A stretch of 64,000 bases of DNA from Austropuccinia psidii. Its lineage: Eukaryota > Basidiomycota > Pucciniomycetes > Pucciniales > Sphaerophragmiaceae. Position numbers and translations under genes: made by a program. Shown here one piece after another: positions 11,589 through 21,456 of the stretch. Under the pieces are notes generated by a model, which did no database searches, was not told the origin of the DNA, and worked only from the letters and a program-made list of their open reading frames with translations. Position 1 is the stretch's first letter, and the number at the start of each line of letters is the position of its first letter. The stretch spans positions 61,432,019 through 61,496,018 of the forward strand of contig JALGQZ010000005.1 of NCBI GenBank assembly GCA_023105745.1, given 5' to 3'.

Positions 11589-12394
11589 GTACCCCCCACT
11601 TTGAAATGGTGAGCTCCTGAGCACCAATACAAGGTGAAGCCTGTTGAGGCTATTGGAAAGATTTTGAGAGAGTGATTCAAGAGGACTGATTAAGTTGAAG
11701 AATTTGAAAACTGATATTAAAAATTTGACATTTGACGCAGGACTTGCTTGATCTTCTTTTGACATTGGCTTCATGATTTGAGTTGAATTTAAAAATGAAT
11801 GAAAGTTTTTGACGTGATAATTGACGTGATAAAATAAAATTTAAAATGAAAATAAAATGAAAATAAAGAATGAAAATGAAAATAAAAGAAAAAGAAAAAG
11901 AGAAAAGAAAATGAATTGAATCTTGAGGAGGTTCCAATCTTCATCACGGAGGTTAATAACTGATTTTGAAATTGGCCAAGGACCTGGAAAGAGAAATTTG
12001 ATGCCAGGTGCTCACAAAGTGGCCAAGGTGATGTTTTGACAAGATTGTAGACCCCTCAGGAAAGTGCACACCAGGAGAGGAACTTACTTTTGGTAGTTAC
12101 CACTCCCGCCAGTGCCATAAAAATAAAAAACAGATTCTGAAGGAATGACTTTGAATTTGGAATCTTGGAAATGAATTGAAAAGTGAATGGCCCATTGTCC
12201 CAAGTGAAAATAGCCATAAGATTGGAAATGAATGTTGAAAAGCCCGGCCAAAGATCTGTGTCCAAAATTTGCAAAGTGCTCACAGAGTGGCCAAGGTGAT
12301 GCTTACAACAAAAGAGTAGAATACCCCTAAAGGTGCATACCAGGAGTGGGACTTACTTTTGGTAATTCCTCTCCCCACCAAGCACCATAATGAA
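11589..12394 (-). other. Element B 3' untranslated region, polypurine tract and internal duplication
   Basis: Next to the 3' LTR the sense strand reads AAAGTGGGGGGTAC (about 11589-11602), a good polypurine tract for plus-strand priming. Further upstream a block of about 115 bp (12008-12122; GTGCTCACAAAGTGGCCAAGG ... ACTTACTTTTGG) is repeated with changes at 12276-12392, a spacing of 268 bp. The region 11800-11920 is an A-rich, low-complexity run. No ORF here is convincing. Confidence 0.75.
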
Positions 12395-13990
12395 TCAAGC
12401 TTTTGAAGAATTGGGACCCGGCTTGTCAGGATATAAAGAATGAAAATCTTTGACAAGTTCAGGACAATTCTTGAGGTTTTCGGCTGGTTCCCAAGTGGAT
12501 CTTTCTGGGTCTTGACTGAAACCTTTCCATTCCATCAGATACCATAATTTTCTTCTCTTGAGCTTTGAGTCCAGTATTTGAGAGACTTCCCATTCCTCTT
12601 CTTCTTCAATGATAATTGGAGGAGGAGGCTCTTGATGCCGATTTGGGATTGTTGATGTCTTGACTGGTTCCAAAAGTGAGATATGGAAGACTGGGTGGAT
12701 GGATTTCCATTGAGATGGAAGCTTGAGGTGGTAAGCATGAGAACTGACTTTCTTCAAGATTGGAAAGGGACCCAACCATCTTTCGGATAGTTTTTTGGTG
12801 GGTCTGGTTGATTTGATGTTCTTGGAAGAAAGCCATACCATGTCACCAGGATTGAAAACAGGTGGACTTGCTCTACTTTTATCTGCATACCTCTTAAACC
12901 GGTTTATGGCGATTTCAAGTTCTCTCTTGACATCTTGCTGTACTGATTGGATTTTTGTTGATAACTTTCCAGCAGGAGTATCTTGAGTGATGTGAACTGA
13001 ATCAAATTGTGGATCTCTTCCATAAACTGTGAAAAACGGTGATTGCTTGGTTGAAGAGTGATCAGAATTATTGTAGGCAAATTCAGCCAGAGGGAGCCAG
13101 GTGTTCCAATCATCTTGGTGATAACTGACATACATCCGAAGATACTGTTCTAGTATCTGATTTACCCTCTCTGTCTGTCCATCAGTTTCTGGATGATAAG
13201 CAGTTGACAAGTCTCTTGAAATCTTGAGCTGCTGACAAAGATTGGTCCAAAAGGAAGAAACAAAAAGAGAACCTCGATCACTAACAATGCTTGAAGGAAG
13301 GCCATGCTTTGAGAAAATATTCTTGATGAATAAATGGGCCAAATCTAATGAAGTGATTGAAGCTATTGTTGGAATAAAAAACGCCATTTTTGAGAATCTG
13401 TCCACTATGACAAGGATTGAGTCAAAGGAATTGGACAGTGGCAATTGAGTGATGAAATCCATTGAAAGACAAATCCAAGGACCACTTGGAATTGGAAGAG
13501 GCTTGAGGAGTCCAAACTTCTTGTGATGAATATTTTTGTTTCTTGAACACTGTTGACAGGATGAGACATAATCCTTGATGAATTGAGTCATGCCGGACCA
13601 GTGGAAATCCCGCTTGACAAGTTTGAGAGTCTTCTCTTGGCCAGGGTGTCCAGCTAGAGGAGAGTCATGCCGCTTTTGAAGTATATTGAGTTGAATTGTG
13701 GGGTCATTTGGGACCACCACCCGATCTTTGAAAAGGAGAAGTTTGGAAGAGGAATCAAGAGAATAATCTGTGACAGATTTACCTTTACCCAAATCTTCAA
13801 GAACACTTCTATATTGAGGGTCTTGCCACACTGCCTTCTGAATTGAATCAATCAAATTTGAAAATGAATCCACCTTGACTGCAAAAAATTTGGAGGCTTG
13901 AATTTCATCTTGCTTGATTATCTTCTGATAGTTCATTGGATTCTTGCTGATGAAATCCTCCCCCCTCTCTGGGTAAACGTCGTCCCGACG
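12395..13990 (-). CDS. Element B integrase with C-terminal chromodomain
   Basis: A 513-codon frame from the Met at 13936, in the same frame as the upstream RT ORF and separated from it only by a TGA at 13991-13993. It holds the HHCC zinc domain (H...GHPGQEKTL...C-x2-C, about residues 88-133), and the rve catalytic core with D (LSMDF), D (SDRGS) and E (ETDGQTERVNQ). A GPF-type module follows, then a C-terminal chromodomain (about residues 452-505; WYLMEWKGF...STWEPAENL). All three catalytic acids are present. Chromodomains of this class are known to steer integration to marked chromatin. Readthrough of one stop would restore the pol polyprotein. Confidence 0.93.
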   Translation of the reverse strand, partial: RRDDVYPERGEDFISKNPMNYQKIIKQDEIQASKFFAVKVDSFSNLIDSIQKAVWQDPQYRSVLEDLGKGKSVTDYSLDSSSKLLLFKDRVVVPNDPTIQLNILQKRHDSPLAGHPGQEKTLKLVKRDFHWSGMTQFIKDYVSSCQQCSRNKNIHHKKFGLLKPLPIPSGPWICLSMDFITQLPLSNSFDSILVIVDRFSKMAFFIPTIASITSLDLAHLFIKNIFSKHGLPSSIVSDRGSLFVSSFWTNLCQQLKISRDLSTAYHPETDGQTERVNQILEQYLRMYVSYHQDDWNTWLPLAEFAYNNSDHSSTKQSPFFTVYGRDPQFDSVHITQDTPAGKLSTKIQSVQQDVKRELEIAINRFKRYADKSRASPPVFNPGDMVWLSSKNIKSTRPTKKLSERWLGPFPILKKVSSHAYHLKLPSQWKSIHPVFHISLLEPVKTSTIPNRHQEPPPPIIIEEEEEWEVSQILDSKLKRRKLWYLMEWKGFSQDPERSTWEPAENLKNCPELVKDFHSLYPDKPGPNSSKA

Positions 13991-16179
13991 TCACAAGGCA
14001 TCTGGAAGGGTGGCCAAGCGGCCAGGGCGGTAAGTTATTGAGAAATGAAATTCAGATAGAAATTCAGCCCAGCGGGCTTGACGGCGAGTGAGAATCTTGG
14101 AAGACATAAAATATTGAAGGGATGAATGATCGGTGAGAACTTCAAAAGGGGAAGAAATTGAAAGAAGAAAAGCTCTCCAGCGCTTGAGAGCCCAGACTAT
14201 GCCAAGGAGTTCCTTGTGATGAATCTCATAATTAAGCTCAGCTGGGAGAAGCTTGCGGCTATCAAATGCAATGGGATGTTTTCCTGAGTCAGATACCTGA
14301 CTCAGTACAGCACCCAAGGCATAATCTGATGCATCGGTCTCTACAATGGTGGGTAGAGAAGGATTGAAGTGAGAAAGGATTGGAGCAGTGGTGAATGCCT
14401 CTTTGAGTGTATGAAACTGTCTAAGAGCTTCCTCATTGAGGGGAAAATGGGAATCTTTCTTGAGGAAACTTGTGAGTGAACTAATTTTCTTTGAATAATT
14501 CTTGATGAAACGGCGGTAAAAATTGGCAAAGCCAAGGAATGATTGAAGAGCCTTGAGGTTTCTTGGAGGCGGCCAATTGAGAATTTGCTGGACTTTTGCT
14601 TGGTCCATCTTGAGGCCTTCAGAAGAAACAACATAACCTAAGTACTCTACACTAGAAACATGGAATAGGCATTTGGACGCCTTAGCAAAGAGGTTATTGG
14701 CTCTGAGTCTGGAAAGAACAGTGGACACATGAGTGACATGATCTTCCTCAGATTTGGAAAAGACCATAATGTCATCCAAATAAGCCACAACATAAACATC
14801 AAGAAGATCATAAAAAATATCATTGACAAGATTTTGAAAAGAAGCAGGAGCATTGGTAAGCCCAAAAGGCATAACCAAATACTCATAACTACCATATTTG
14901 GCTCTAAAACAAGTCAAATGTTCATCACCTTCCTTGATTCTGAGCAGGTTATATGCACCACGCAAATCAATCTTGGAGAAGATAGAAGAACCATTGAAAA
15001 CAGTGAGAAGCTGATTCATAGGAGGAACAGGATACTTGTTCTTCCTAGTAACAGCATTGAGTTTGCGGTAATCAACACACAAACGGAGGCCACCATCTTT
15101 CTTTTTGACAAAAAGAACAGGTGCTCCTGTAGAAGAGGAGCTTGGCCGGATGAAACCTTTCTCTACATTCTCTGAAATGTAGGCCCTGAGTGTATCTGAC
15201 TCTTGGTTTGATAAAGAGTAGATCACCCCAACTGGAGGTAGAGACCCCTCCAGCTCGATATGATGATCACAGGCGCGGTAAGGAGGAAGTTTCTCTGCTT
15301 TCACCTTGGAGAATACATCCAAGTATTGGTGATAAACAGGAGGAACAACCTTCATCACGGTTTCTATTTCTTCTGGCTCTTCCTCTTCATCCCACAACTC
15401 CTCCAGGGAGTCATGATAAGATGAAGGAGGAAGGTCCATATTCCCAAAGAAGAGATGAAGTGAAGATACAGAATTATCTTCTCCAACATCTTGAATCTCT
15501 TTGAAGACTTCATCTCTAGATGATAGTAATGACTGATGGGAATTAAGGGAAGGAATATGGACAGAAGACGGAAAAGATGGTGTTCTAGAATCACCAACCA
15601 GAGCTGCACATGATTTGGCAGAAGAAAAGTCATTACTGAAATAAATTAAAGGATCGTTATAGTCCTTATGATCAGAATTAAAGGTGATCAATCCTTGCCT
15701 CCAATCAATAAACGGATTAAAATGATTAAGAAAGTCAAAGCCCAATATGAGGTCTTCTCCCTTGGGAGTATCAATGACTAAAAAGTCCCATTCAAAGCTT
15801 GGGAAGGAAGGGAGCTCAACCATATATTTAGTATGGTGAGTCACAAATGAAGAAGGAGACTCAGAGGAGTCTAAAATGATGAGGGGAATCTTCTCTGGAA
15901 GTTCTGACGTAGTCAATGAATACTTGTGAACAAACTGCTTTGCAATAAATGAGTTGGTAGCACCAGAATCAATGAGAATACTGTAAAAACATCAGAAAGA
16001 GAAGAAAAAACAAAAAATTTAAGAGAATTCTTGACACCAGTATTCAGAATGCACAATTGTGCTCTGGATGGAAAACTGTGAAGACCATTGAACACAACAT
16101 GATCTTCATTCAGGCTTTTCCCTAGCTGGTAAATTTGCCTGACGGTTGGGTAAGCTTGTTTTGAGGCCTTTTGAAACAA
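13991..16179 (-). CDS. Element B protease, reverse transcriptase and RNase H
   Basis: The main frame runs from 15987 to a TGA at 13991. The retropepsin motif LIDSGA is near 15960. RT has DLRGAYN and the catalytic YLDD at residues 379-382, counted from the Met at 15916. RNase H begins VETDASDYALGAVLS. The N-terminal part of pol (16179-15988) is in another frame because one T is missing from a T-run near 15985; the family sequence needs six and five are present. Pol overlaps the end of gag (16122) and is in the -1 frame relative to it, which fits -1 frameshift expression. I saw no clear slippery heptamer in the right phase. Confidence 0.9.
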
Positions 16180-17447
16180 GACTCAAGACTATGCTTCCCA
16201 CCACAATAGGTACAAAGACCCTCTTTGATTCTTCTTTCTTTTTCAGAATTCATGAGCTTGAAATCTTTATTCAATAAAGAAGAATGGGGCTTGTCCCTCT
16301 TCTGAAAATTCTTCTTCTTCTTTTGACTTGAGCTTGAAGAATTTTGAGGATGAGAAGAACTTGACTTTGAGGCTTCTGGCTTCTTCTCTTGATGATGACT
16401 CTTTTCATTTTGCCTCTCATGGTACCTGGTATCAAGTTCCAGGGTAATGTCCATTAAGTCTTGAAGAGAGTCAATTCTTGAAGGATGGGAGGCCAATTGA
16501 TCCAAAATCCTGGATGGCAATCCCTTCCTGAAATGATGGATAAGAGCTCTTTCACCCCAATCCCCGATTCTTGAGACTAGACTTCTGAAATCAGCAATGT
16601 ATAAGGATACATGCCCACCTTCTTTCATTCTTAAAGAATCCAACTCAGCTTCTGCTTTTCTGACTTCATTCGGGTCACCAAATAGAGTGAAGAGTTGAGA
16701 TTCAAACAAACGCCAAGAATTGAGAAGATAATTTGAGTCTTGATTGGTGAGATTGGAAAGATAAGGCTCAATCCATTTTGCAGCCCTGCCAATGAGAAAT
16801 GAAGTGGCATAAAGAACTTTCTTTCTGTCTTGAGAGAAATTTGCCGGATCATTGTGAAAGATAAGCTGGCATGACTGAATAAAGCTTCTAACTTTGAAGG
16901 GCTGAGTCCCATCAAAGCATTCCGGTGCCTTCATAGATGGAGTCTTGAAGGCTGGTGGTCTTGATGCTTCAGAAGATGAAGCTGCTTGAAGATTGGCCAT
17001 AATCTGAGTCATTTGCTGCATGATGGCCAATAGGGATGGTTCAGACTGATGAGAGACAGGCTGATTAGACTGGGCTAGAGTTGGCCCTCCAGTACCTTGG
17101 GGTGCTTCCACCGGGGCAGGAGCACCTTCAGTACCATCAGACTCTTCCTCTTCCACAGAATTCTCCTCCTCCTCTTCACCATCTTCACCTGGACCTTTGA
17201 AAATAGTCCTTGAAGTTCCTGGAAATCCGCCAACTACTCCTGAAAATGAACTTGATCTTCTGGGCCCTCTTCCTTCCTTCCTGGATGGTGCTGCTCCTTC
17301 CATGCGGGGTCCTCTATCTAATTGGGCCCTCAGTTGAGGAACTGCTGGGGTGCCATCTAGAGGAGCTCTTGGAGTTGGAGTGAGAACAGCTTGAGCTCTG
17401 GCCTGAGATCTTGTCTGTCTTGCCGGAGGTGAATGTTGAATAGGCAT
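16122..17447 (-). CDS. Element B Gag (441 aa)
   Basis: A complete ORF starting at ATG 17447 (MPIQHSPPARQTRSQARAQ). Residues 1-150 are basic and then strongly acidic and disordered. Residues about 165-330 form a retrotransposon Gag/capsid domain (PF03732-like; KVRSFIQSCQLIF ... WIEPYLSNL). A serine/lysine-rich linker follows, then a variant zinc knuckle C-x2-C-x3-H-x4-C at C412, C415, H419, C424, one residue shorter than the classic CCHC. Gag would form the virus-like particle and bind the genomic RNA. This is the protein that reminds me most strongly of Austropuccinia psidii. Confidence 0.94.
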   Translation of the reverse strand: MPIQHSPPARQTRSQARAQAVLTPTPRAPLDGTPAVPQLRAQLDRGPRMEGAAPSRKEGRGPRRSSSFSGVVGGFPGTSRTIFKGPGEDGEEEEENSVEEEESDGTEGAPAPVEAPQGTGGPTLAQSNQPVSHQSEPSLLAIMQQMTQIMANLQAASSSEASRPPAFKTPSMKAPECFDGTQPFKVRSFIQSCQLIFHNDPANFSQDRKKVLYATSFLIGRAAKWIEPYLSNLTNQDSNYLLNSWRLFESQLFTLFGDPNEVRKAEAELDSLRMKEGGHVSLYIADFRSLVSRIGDWGERALIHHFRKGLPSRILDQLASHPSRIDSLQDLMDITLELDTRYHERQNEKSHHQEKKPEASKSSSSHPQNSSSSSQKKKKNFQKRDKPHSSLLNKDFKLMNSEKERRIKEGLCTYCGGKHSLESCFKRPQNKLTQPSGKFTS

Positions 17448-18158
17448 GATAACAGGAATAAAAATGAATTAAATGAATAAGAGTCAAGATTTGTTTGAAG
17501 TGAAAAGAGTCAACAATCAAATCTTGAGGAAAATGAATGAATCAAAAATGAAAATCTTCAAGTACGTCAATAAATCAAAATCAAATGAAGTCTTGAAGTC
17601 AAAAATCAATGAATCAAATCAATCAAAATCAAAATCTTGCAGAAAATCAATCAATCAAATGAAATCTTGAGGCAAAATCAGTTTATGTCAAAATTCTTGA
17701 TGTGAAAAATCAGCAAAATCAATGAAATCTTCAGGTCAATCAATTTTCTTGAGGTCAATATCAAATATGTCAAATCAATCAATCAATCAAAATCAAGTGA
17801 ATTATTCTTTAAAAACCAAAATTCTTGAAGAATGAATCAATTATGAATCTTGCTGTGAATAACGTGTCTGAATATCTTGATGAAAAATTTGAAAATCAAA
17901 GAAAACCAAGATGACGCCTGAATTATGAATGAAATGAGAATTGATAGTTTGAAAAAGATTTTAAAGAGAATAAAAAAGATAAAAATGGGTCAGCTTTCAA
18001 TTTTCAAAAAGAAGAATGAATGAAAGAAAATTGAGAGATGACGATGAATCATTAAGTTCATAAGCGTAAAAGAATCATAATTTTGATGAAATGAGTGAAT
18101 GAAATTATAAAGAAAGAATGAACAGAATGAAGAAGAAATTATGAGTTAATTAATATAA
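17448..18158 (-). other. Element B leader (5' untranslated region)
   Basis: 711 bp between the 5' LTR and gag. The half next to gag is built of drifting short repeats of the type TCAATCAAAATC/TTGATTTTGA. Directly inside the LTR the sense strand reads TTATATTAATTAACTCATAA, and E has a close match there (TTATATCAAGTAACTGATAA). This is not a complement to any tRNA CCA end, so the priming mechanism is unclear. Confidence 0.7.
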
Positions 18159-19704
18159 TGTCACAGGGGCTCTAGTGGAAATACAAGAGTGGCCTGGCAC
18201 TCAGCAATCAGGGAACTCACTTGGAAGACTCCAAAAGAATAAAGAATAAAATAATAGAAATGAATTCCTCTAAAAGATATGCAGGTACAAGATGAGATGC
18301 AAAGAGGAAAAGGAAGCCAAATGGCCAAAGAGCCAACCAAGTAAGTCCTTAATCACTGTTCCAACCTGCCAAAAATGAACAATGGAATTAGTAAGGATAT
18401 GACCACCAAATATCCATTGACAGGCGAAGAAAGATAAAGAGAAAGGTGCTAAATGACTGACTTAATAATATCAGTATTTGCTTAACTAGAATGAAAAGAA
18501 AATAGAGATAAAATAAAATCAAAGTATATTAATTAACTGGGGAAAAACCCCCCAGGGTGGAAAGGGTAGCCGGTATATGTGAAAGTTGGGAGCTTGAGTT
18601 CTTCAGGCTGAAAACTGATCTGTATTGATCCTTGAGGCTGTATTGATTGTTTTGGGAATTGATACAGCTGGCTAATATTTAAATTGAATTGGGTTGAATG
18701 AACTTCCCATGCTTGAAAATGAAATACAGTCCTTGGTGGATCCAGACTGTATTGAAATGAATATGGTTGCCAAGATGGATTGAGTGGAGCTTTGACACTT
18801 GACAACTTCTTTTGGCACCGCCTCTTGAATACACTTTTGAGAATGAATTGAAAGTATTCCATTGGAAGGAATACTTGGGGTGAGAATAACCAATGACTGC
18901 TTGATGGCGTCATTGGTCTTTGACACTGAAACACTTGCTCTTGAGCCTTGATGATTCCTCTGAATGATTGGGTGCCTTGATGACGTGATGAGATGTTGGA
19001 ATGTTGAAATGACCATTTGATATTGCCACCATTGAATTGCTGTTGAAAAATGGTGCACAATGATGTATAACATCATTTGTGGCATATTGGTTCATTGACA
19101 ATAAGATTACGTCCAAAGGTCTTGATATGGAAAGGCAGAGGGGAAAAGGATGGATGTGATGGCTTCAGAGCTTGGAAGGTGTTTCTGGGCCCTTTGGGGG
19201 TTTTGGCCACTTTTGGGTTCTGAGTCAAAACTGGCCCAAAAGGCGGGAAAGTGTCTTTTGGACACTTTGCGTCAAAGTGCGCAAAAAATGCGCAAATGCG
19301 CAAAGTGCGCAAAAAATGCGCAAATATGCGCAAATGCGCAAAGTGCGCAAAAAGTGCGCGAATGCGCAAAAGTGCGCAAATGCGTAAAAATGCGCAAAAT
19401 GCGCAGAAATGCGCAAATGCGCATTATGAGCCCAAATGGCCAAAAACAGCCATTTGGGCCATTTCCCCTGGTTTTGAGGGAAATGACCAGAAATACCCAT
19501 TTGGGCATAAATTGCCGCTATGGGTTCTGGATTGAGGTGAAGGGCCATGAAGGCCCCAAATCACAAATGGCCATAAAAGGTCCATAAGATGATGATGTGG
19601 CCATATTGGCCACTGGTGATGGATATGGCCAATTCGCCATAAATGAACTGTGGCTTGATATGCCATATGGGGATCCAAGGAGGTGAATTGCCATGGTTGT
19701 GACA
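18159..19704 (-). repeat. Element B 5' LTR
   Basis: Nearly identical to 10035-11588. Differences by eye are a handful of single bases (for example TTTGACGC/TTTGACAC and GATGACGTGG/GATGATGTGG) plus a rearranged TGCGCA array. The near-identity argues for a recent insertion. Right end abuts TSD agagt. Confidence 0.95.
19278..19424. repeat. TGCGCAAA minisatellite in element B 5' LTR
   Basis: About 15 units with variants TGCGCG and TGCGTA. The unit order differs from the array in the other LTR of the same element, so the array has changed since insertion. Confidence 0.93.
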
Positions 19705-20914
19705 AGAGTACTTCCAAACCTGTGACAGATGTCAAAAAGCCAACAGAGCCACAGGAAAGAAATTTGAAATGATGATCCAAATCCAAGAATCAAAATCCCA
19801 ATGGGAAATAGTTCATATGGATTGGGTAACAGCACTACCTCCAGGAGGAGACAGGATCTACAATGCATGTCTAGTGTTAGTTGACAGGTACAGTAAAACT
19901 CCCATGTTCCTATCATGTCATAAAGATGACACAGCTATGGATACAGCCATAATGATATGGAATAAAGTCATTAGCCACACAGGTTTATTCCAGAATATTA
20001 TAAGTGACAGAGACCCAAAGTTCACTTCAGCATTATGGACAAATCTCCATAACTTGTTTGGGACAAAGTTATCATTCTCAACAGCTTATCACCCTCAAAC
20101 TGATGGTTTAGCAGAAAGAATGATACAGACCCTAGAGGATATGATCAGAAGATTCTGTGCTTATGGGCTAGAATTCAAAGATTCTGATGGTTTTACCCAT
20201 GATTGGTGTACACTAATACCAGCACTTGAACTGGCATATAAGACATCAATACATTCTTCTACTGGCAAAACACCAGCAATGCTAGAGAAAGGTTGGAATC
20301 CAAGACTTCCTTATGATACCCTCAAAAAGGACTAAGTGGACATACATCCAACAGCAAGCAGTTTTAAGATAATGCTTGACAAAGCAAGAAACCATGCAAA
20401 CAGATGCATGCAAGACTCTTTCAAATATGCAAAAGCAAGATGGGACAAAAGTCATAAACCACCTGACTTCAAAATAGGAGATTTGGTATTAGTATCAACT
20501 CTTAACTTTAATAACATAAAAGGACCAAATAAATTGAAAGATTCCTTTGCAGGACCATTTATGGTAAAAGCACTTCATGGACCCAATGCTGTACAATTGG
20601 AACTTACAGGTGATTTAATGAATAAACACCCAACTTTCCCTGCAAGTCTTATAAAACCTTACAGCTCAAGTGACAAGGAATTATTTCCTCTAAGAAATAA
20701 ACCCCCACTTGAAATTCCCCCTTTGGAAGAAGGAGAAGAAAAAAGAATTGTAAAAGTCCTTAAAGAAAGAAAGACAAGGAACAAAAAAGAAAGAGAATAC
20801 CTTGTAAGGTATAGAAATCCAACTCAAGAAGATGAATGGCTACTTGAGAAAGATATAACAAATGCTGATAAACTACTGAGGAGGTTTAGACATGCAAGAA
20901 AACCTAAAGAATAA
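19705..20914 (+). CDS. Element A integrase core and chromodomain (continuation after B)
   Basis: Continues the A polyprotein in frame once B is removed. It carries the two HHCC cysteines (CDRCQKAN), the catalytic D (VHMDWVT), D ([11 protein letters not shown]) and E ([11 protein letters not shown]), a C-terminal barrel ([19 protein letters not shown]) and a chromodomain (REYLVRYRNPTQEDEWLLEKDI) that ends at 20914. A single TAA at 20333-20335 splits it; the frame is the same on both sides. The displayed GTG at 20336 is not a real start. Confidence 0.9.
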
Positions 20915-21032
20915 CAAAATCAAGCATTATTGAGCTTCAGGACTGATAAAGTCCAATGAAGAGGTAGGACAGTGGATGATACCCTAATCACACATATCAG
21001 ATTGTGGTACAATCTTTTTTGGTGGTAGGGAA
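20915..21032 (+). other. Element A 3' end and polypurine tract
   Basis: Short untranslated stretch ending in TTTTTTGGTGGTAGGGAA (21015-21032) directly before the 3' LTR. A T-run followed by a purine-rich tract is what is expected for plus-strand priming. C and D have the same layout. Confidence 0.75.
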
Positions 21033-21283
21033 TGTGAGCCTTTGAGATATGACCACATACCCAAAAAGGTCACAAAATATCTTTATTTATTATATTATAT
21101 TTTCATAATACAAATTATATTATTATATTTATTCAATAATATAATTATTTTACTCCATAATAATAATAATTATTTATTATTATTATATTTTTAATCTTAT
21201 TTATTCAATTCATAAGGACATTCAGAGTACAATAAGTAATAAATTAGTAATTTTTACTTATTGTTTCATAGTCAAACCTTACA
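21033..21283 (+). repeat. Element A 3' LTR, internally deleted (251 bp)
   Basis: Begins TGTGAGCCTTTGAGATATGACC and ends AAACCTTACA like the 5' LTR. The two copies align over the first about 50 bp and the last about 200 bp; the middle about 1.77 kb, including the TATA box, is missing. TSD agaag follows. Confidence 0.92.
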
Positions 21284-21456
21284 AGAAGAGTGTGACTTTG
21301 AGGCTTCAGGATTCTTCTCTTGAAAGTGACCCTTCTACTTTTGCCTCTCATGGTACCTGGTATGAAGCTCTAGGGTGATATCTATTAAGTCTTGAAGGCA
21401 GTTAATTCCTGAAGAATGAGAGGTCAATTGATCCAGAATCCTGGATGGCAATCCCT
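21284..21456 (-). pseudogene. Element E gag fragment between A and the solo LTR
   Basis: Matches B gag at about 16350-16530. It continues the E gag sequence broken at 2682 by A, starting with the TSD agaag. It is the region coding the end of the capsid domain and the serine/lysine linker, with several stops. Confidence 0.85.

Larger units (their letters stand above)
10035..19704 (-). mobile_element. Element B: young, nearly intact Ty3/gypsy chromovirus nested in A
   Basis: B is flanked by a perfect TSD agagt (10030-10034 and 19705-19709) and has two LTRs of 1554 and 1546 bp. Outside the TGCGCA array I count only about eight differences between the LTRs, so this is the youngest insertion in the stack. 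Order on the minus strand: 5' LTR (18159-19704), leader, gag, pol, 3' untranslated region, polypurine tract, 3' LTR (10035-11588). Only two coding lesions stand out: a one-base loss in a T-run before the protease (about 15985) and an in-frame TGA between RNase H and integrase (13991-13993). Confidence 0.95.
2683..21283 (+). mobile_element. Element A: Ty3/gypsy chromovirus inserted in E, host of B
   Basis: A is bounded by TG...CA LTR ends and a perfect 5-bp TSD (agaag at 2678-2682 and 21284-21288). Order on the plus strand: 5' LTR, primer-binding site, leader, overlapping leader ORFs, gag-pol, polypurine tract, 3' LTR. B interrupts it at 10035-19704. It is the only plus-strand element in the window. 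Coding lesions are few: a frameshift near 5850, a TAA at 6280-6282, an extra A near 6346, the B insertion, and a TAA at 20333-20335. Confidence 0.93.
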
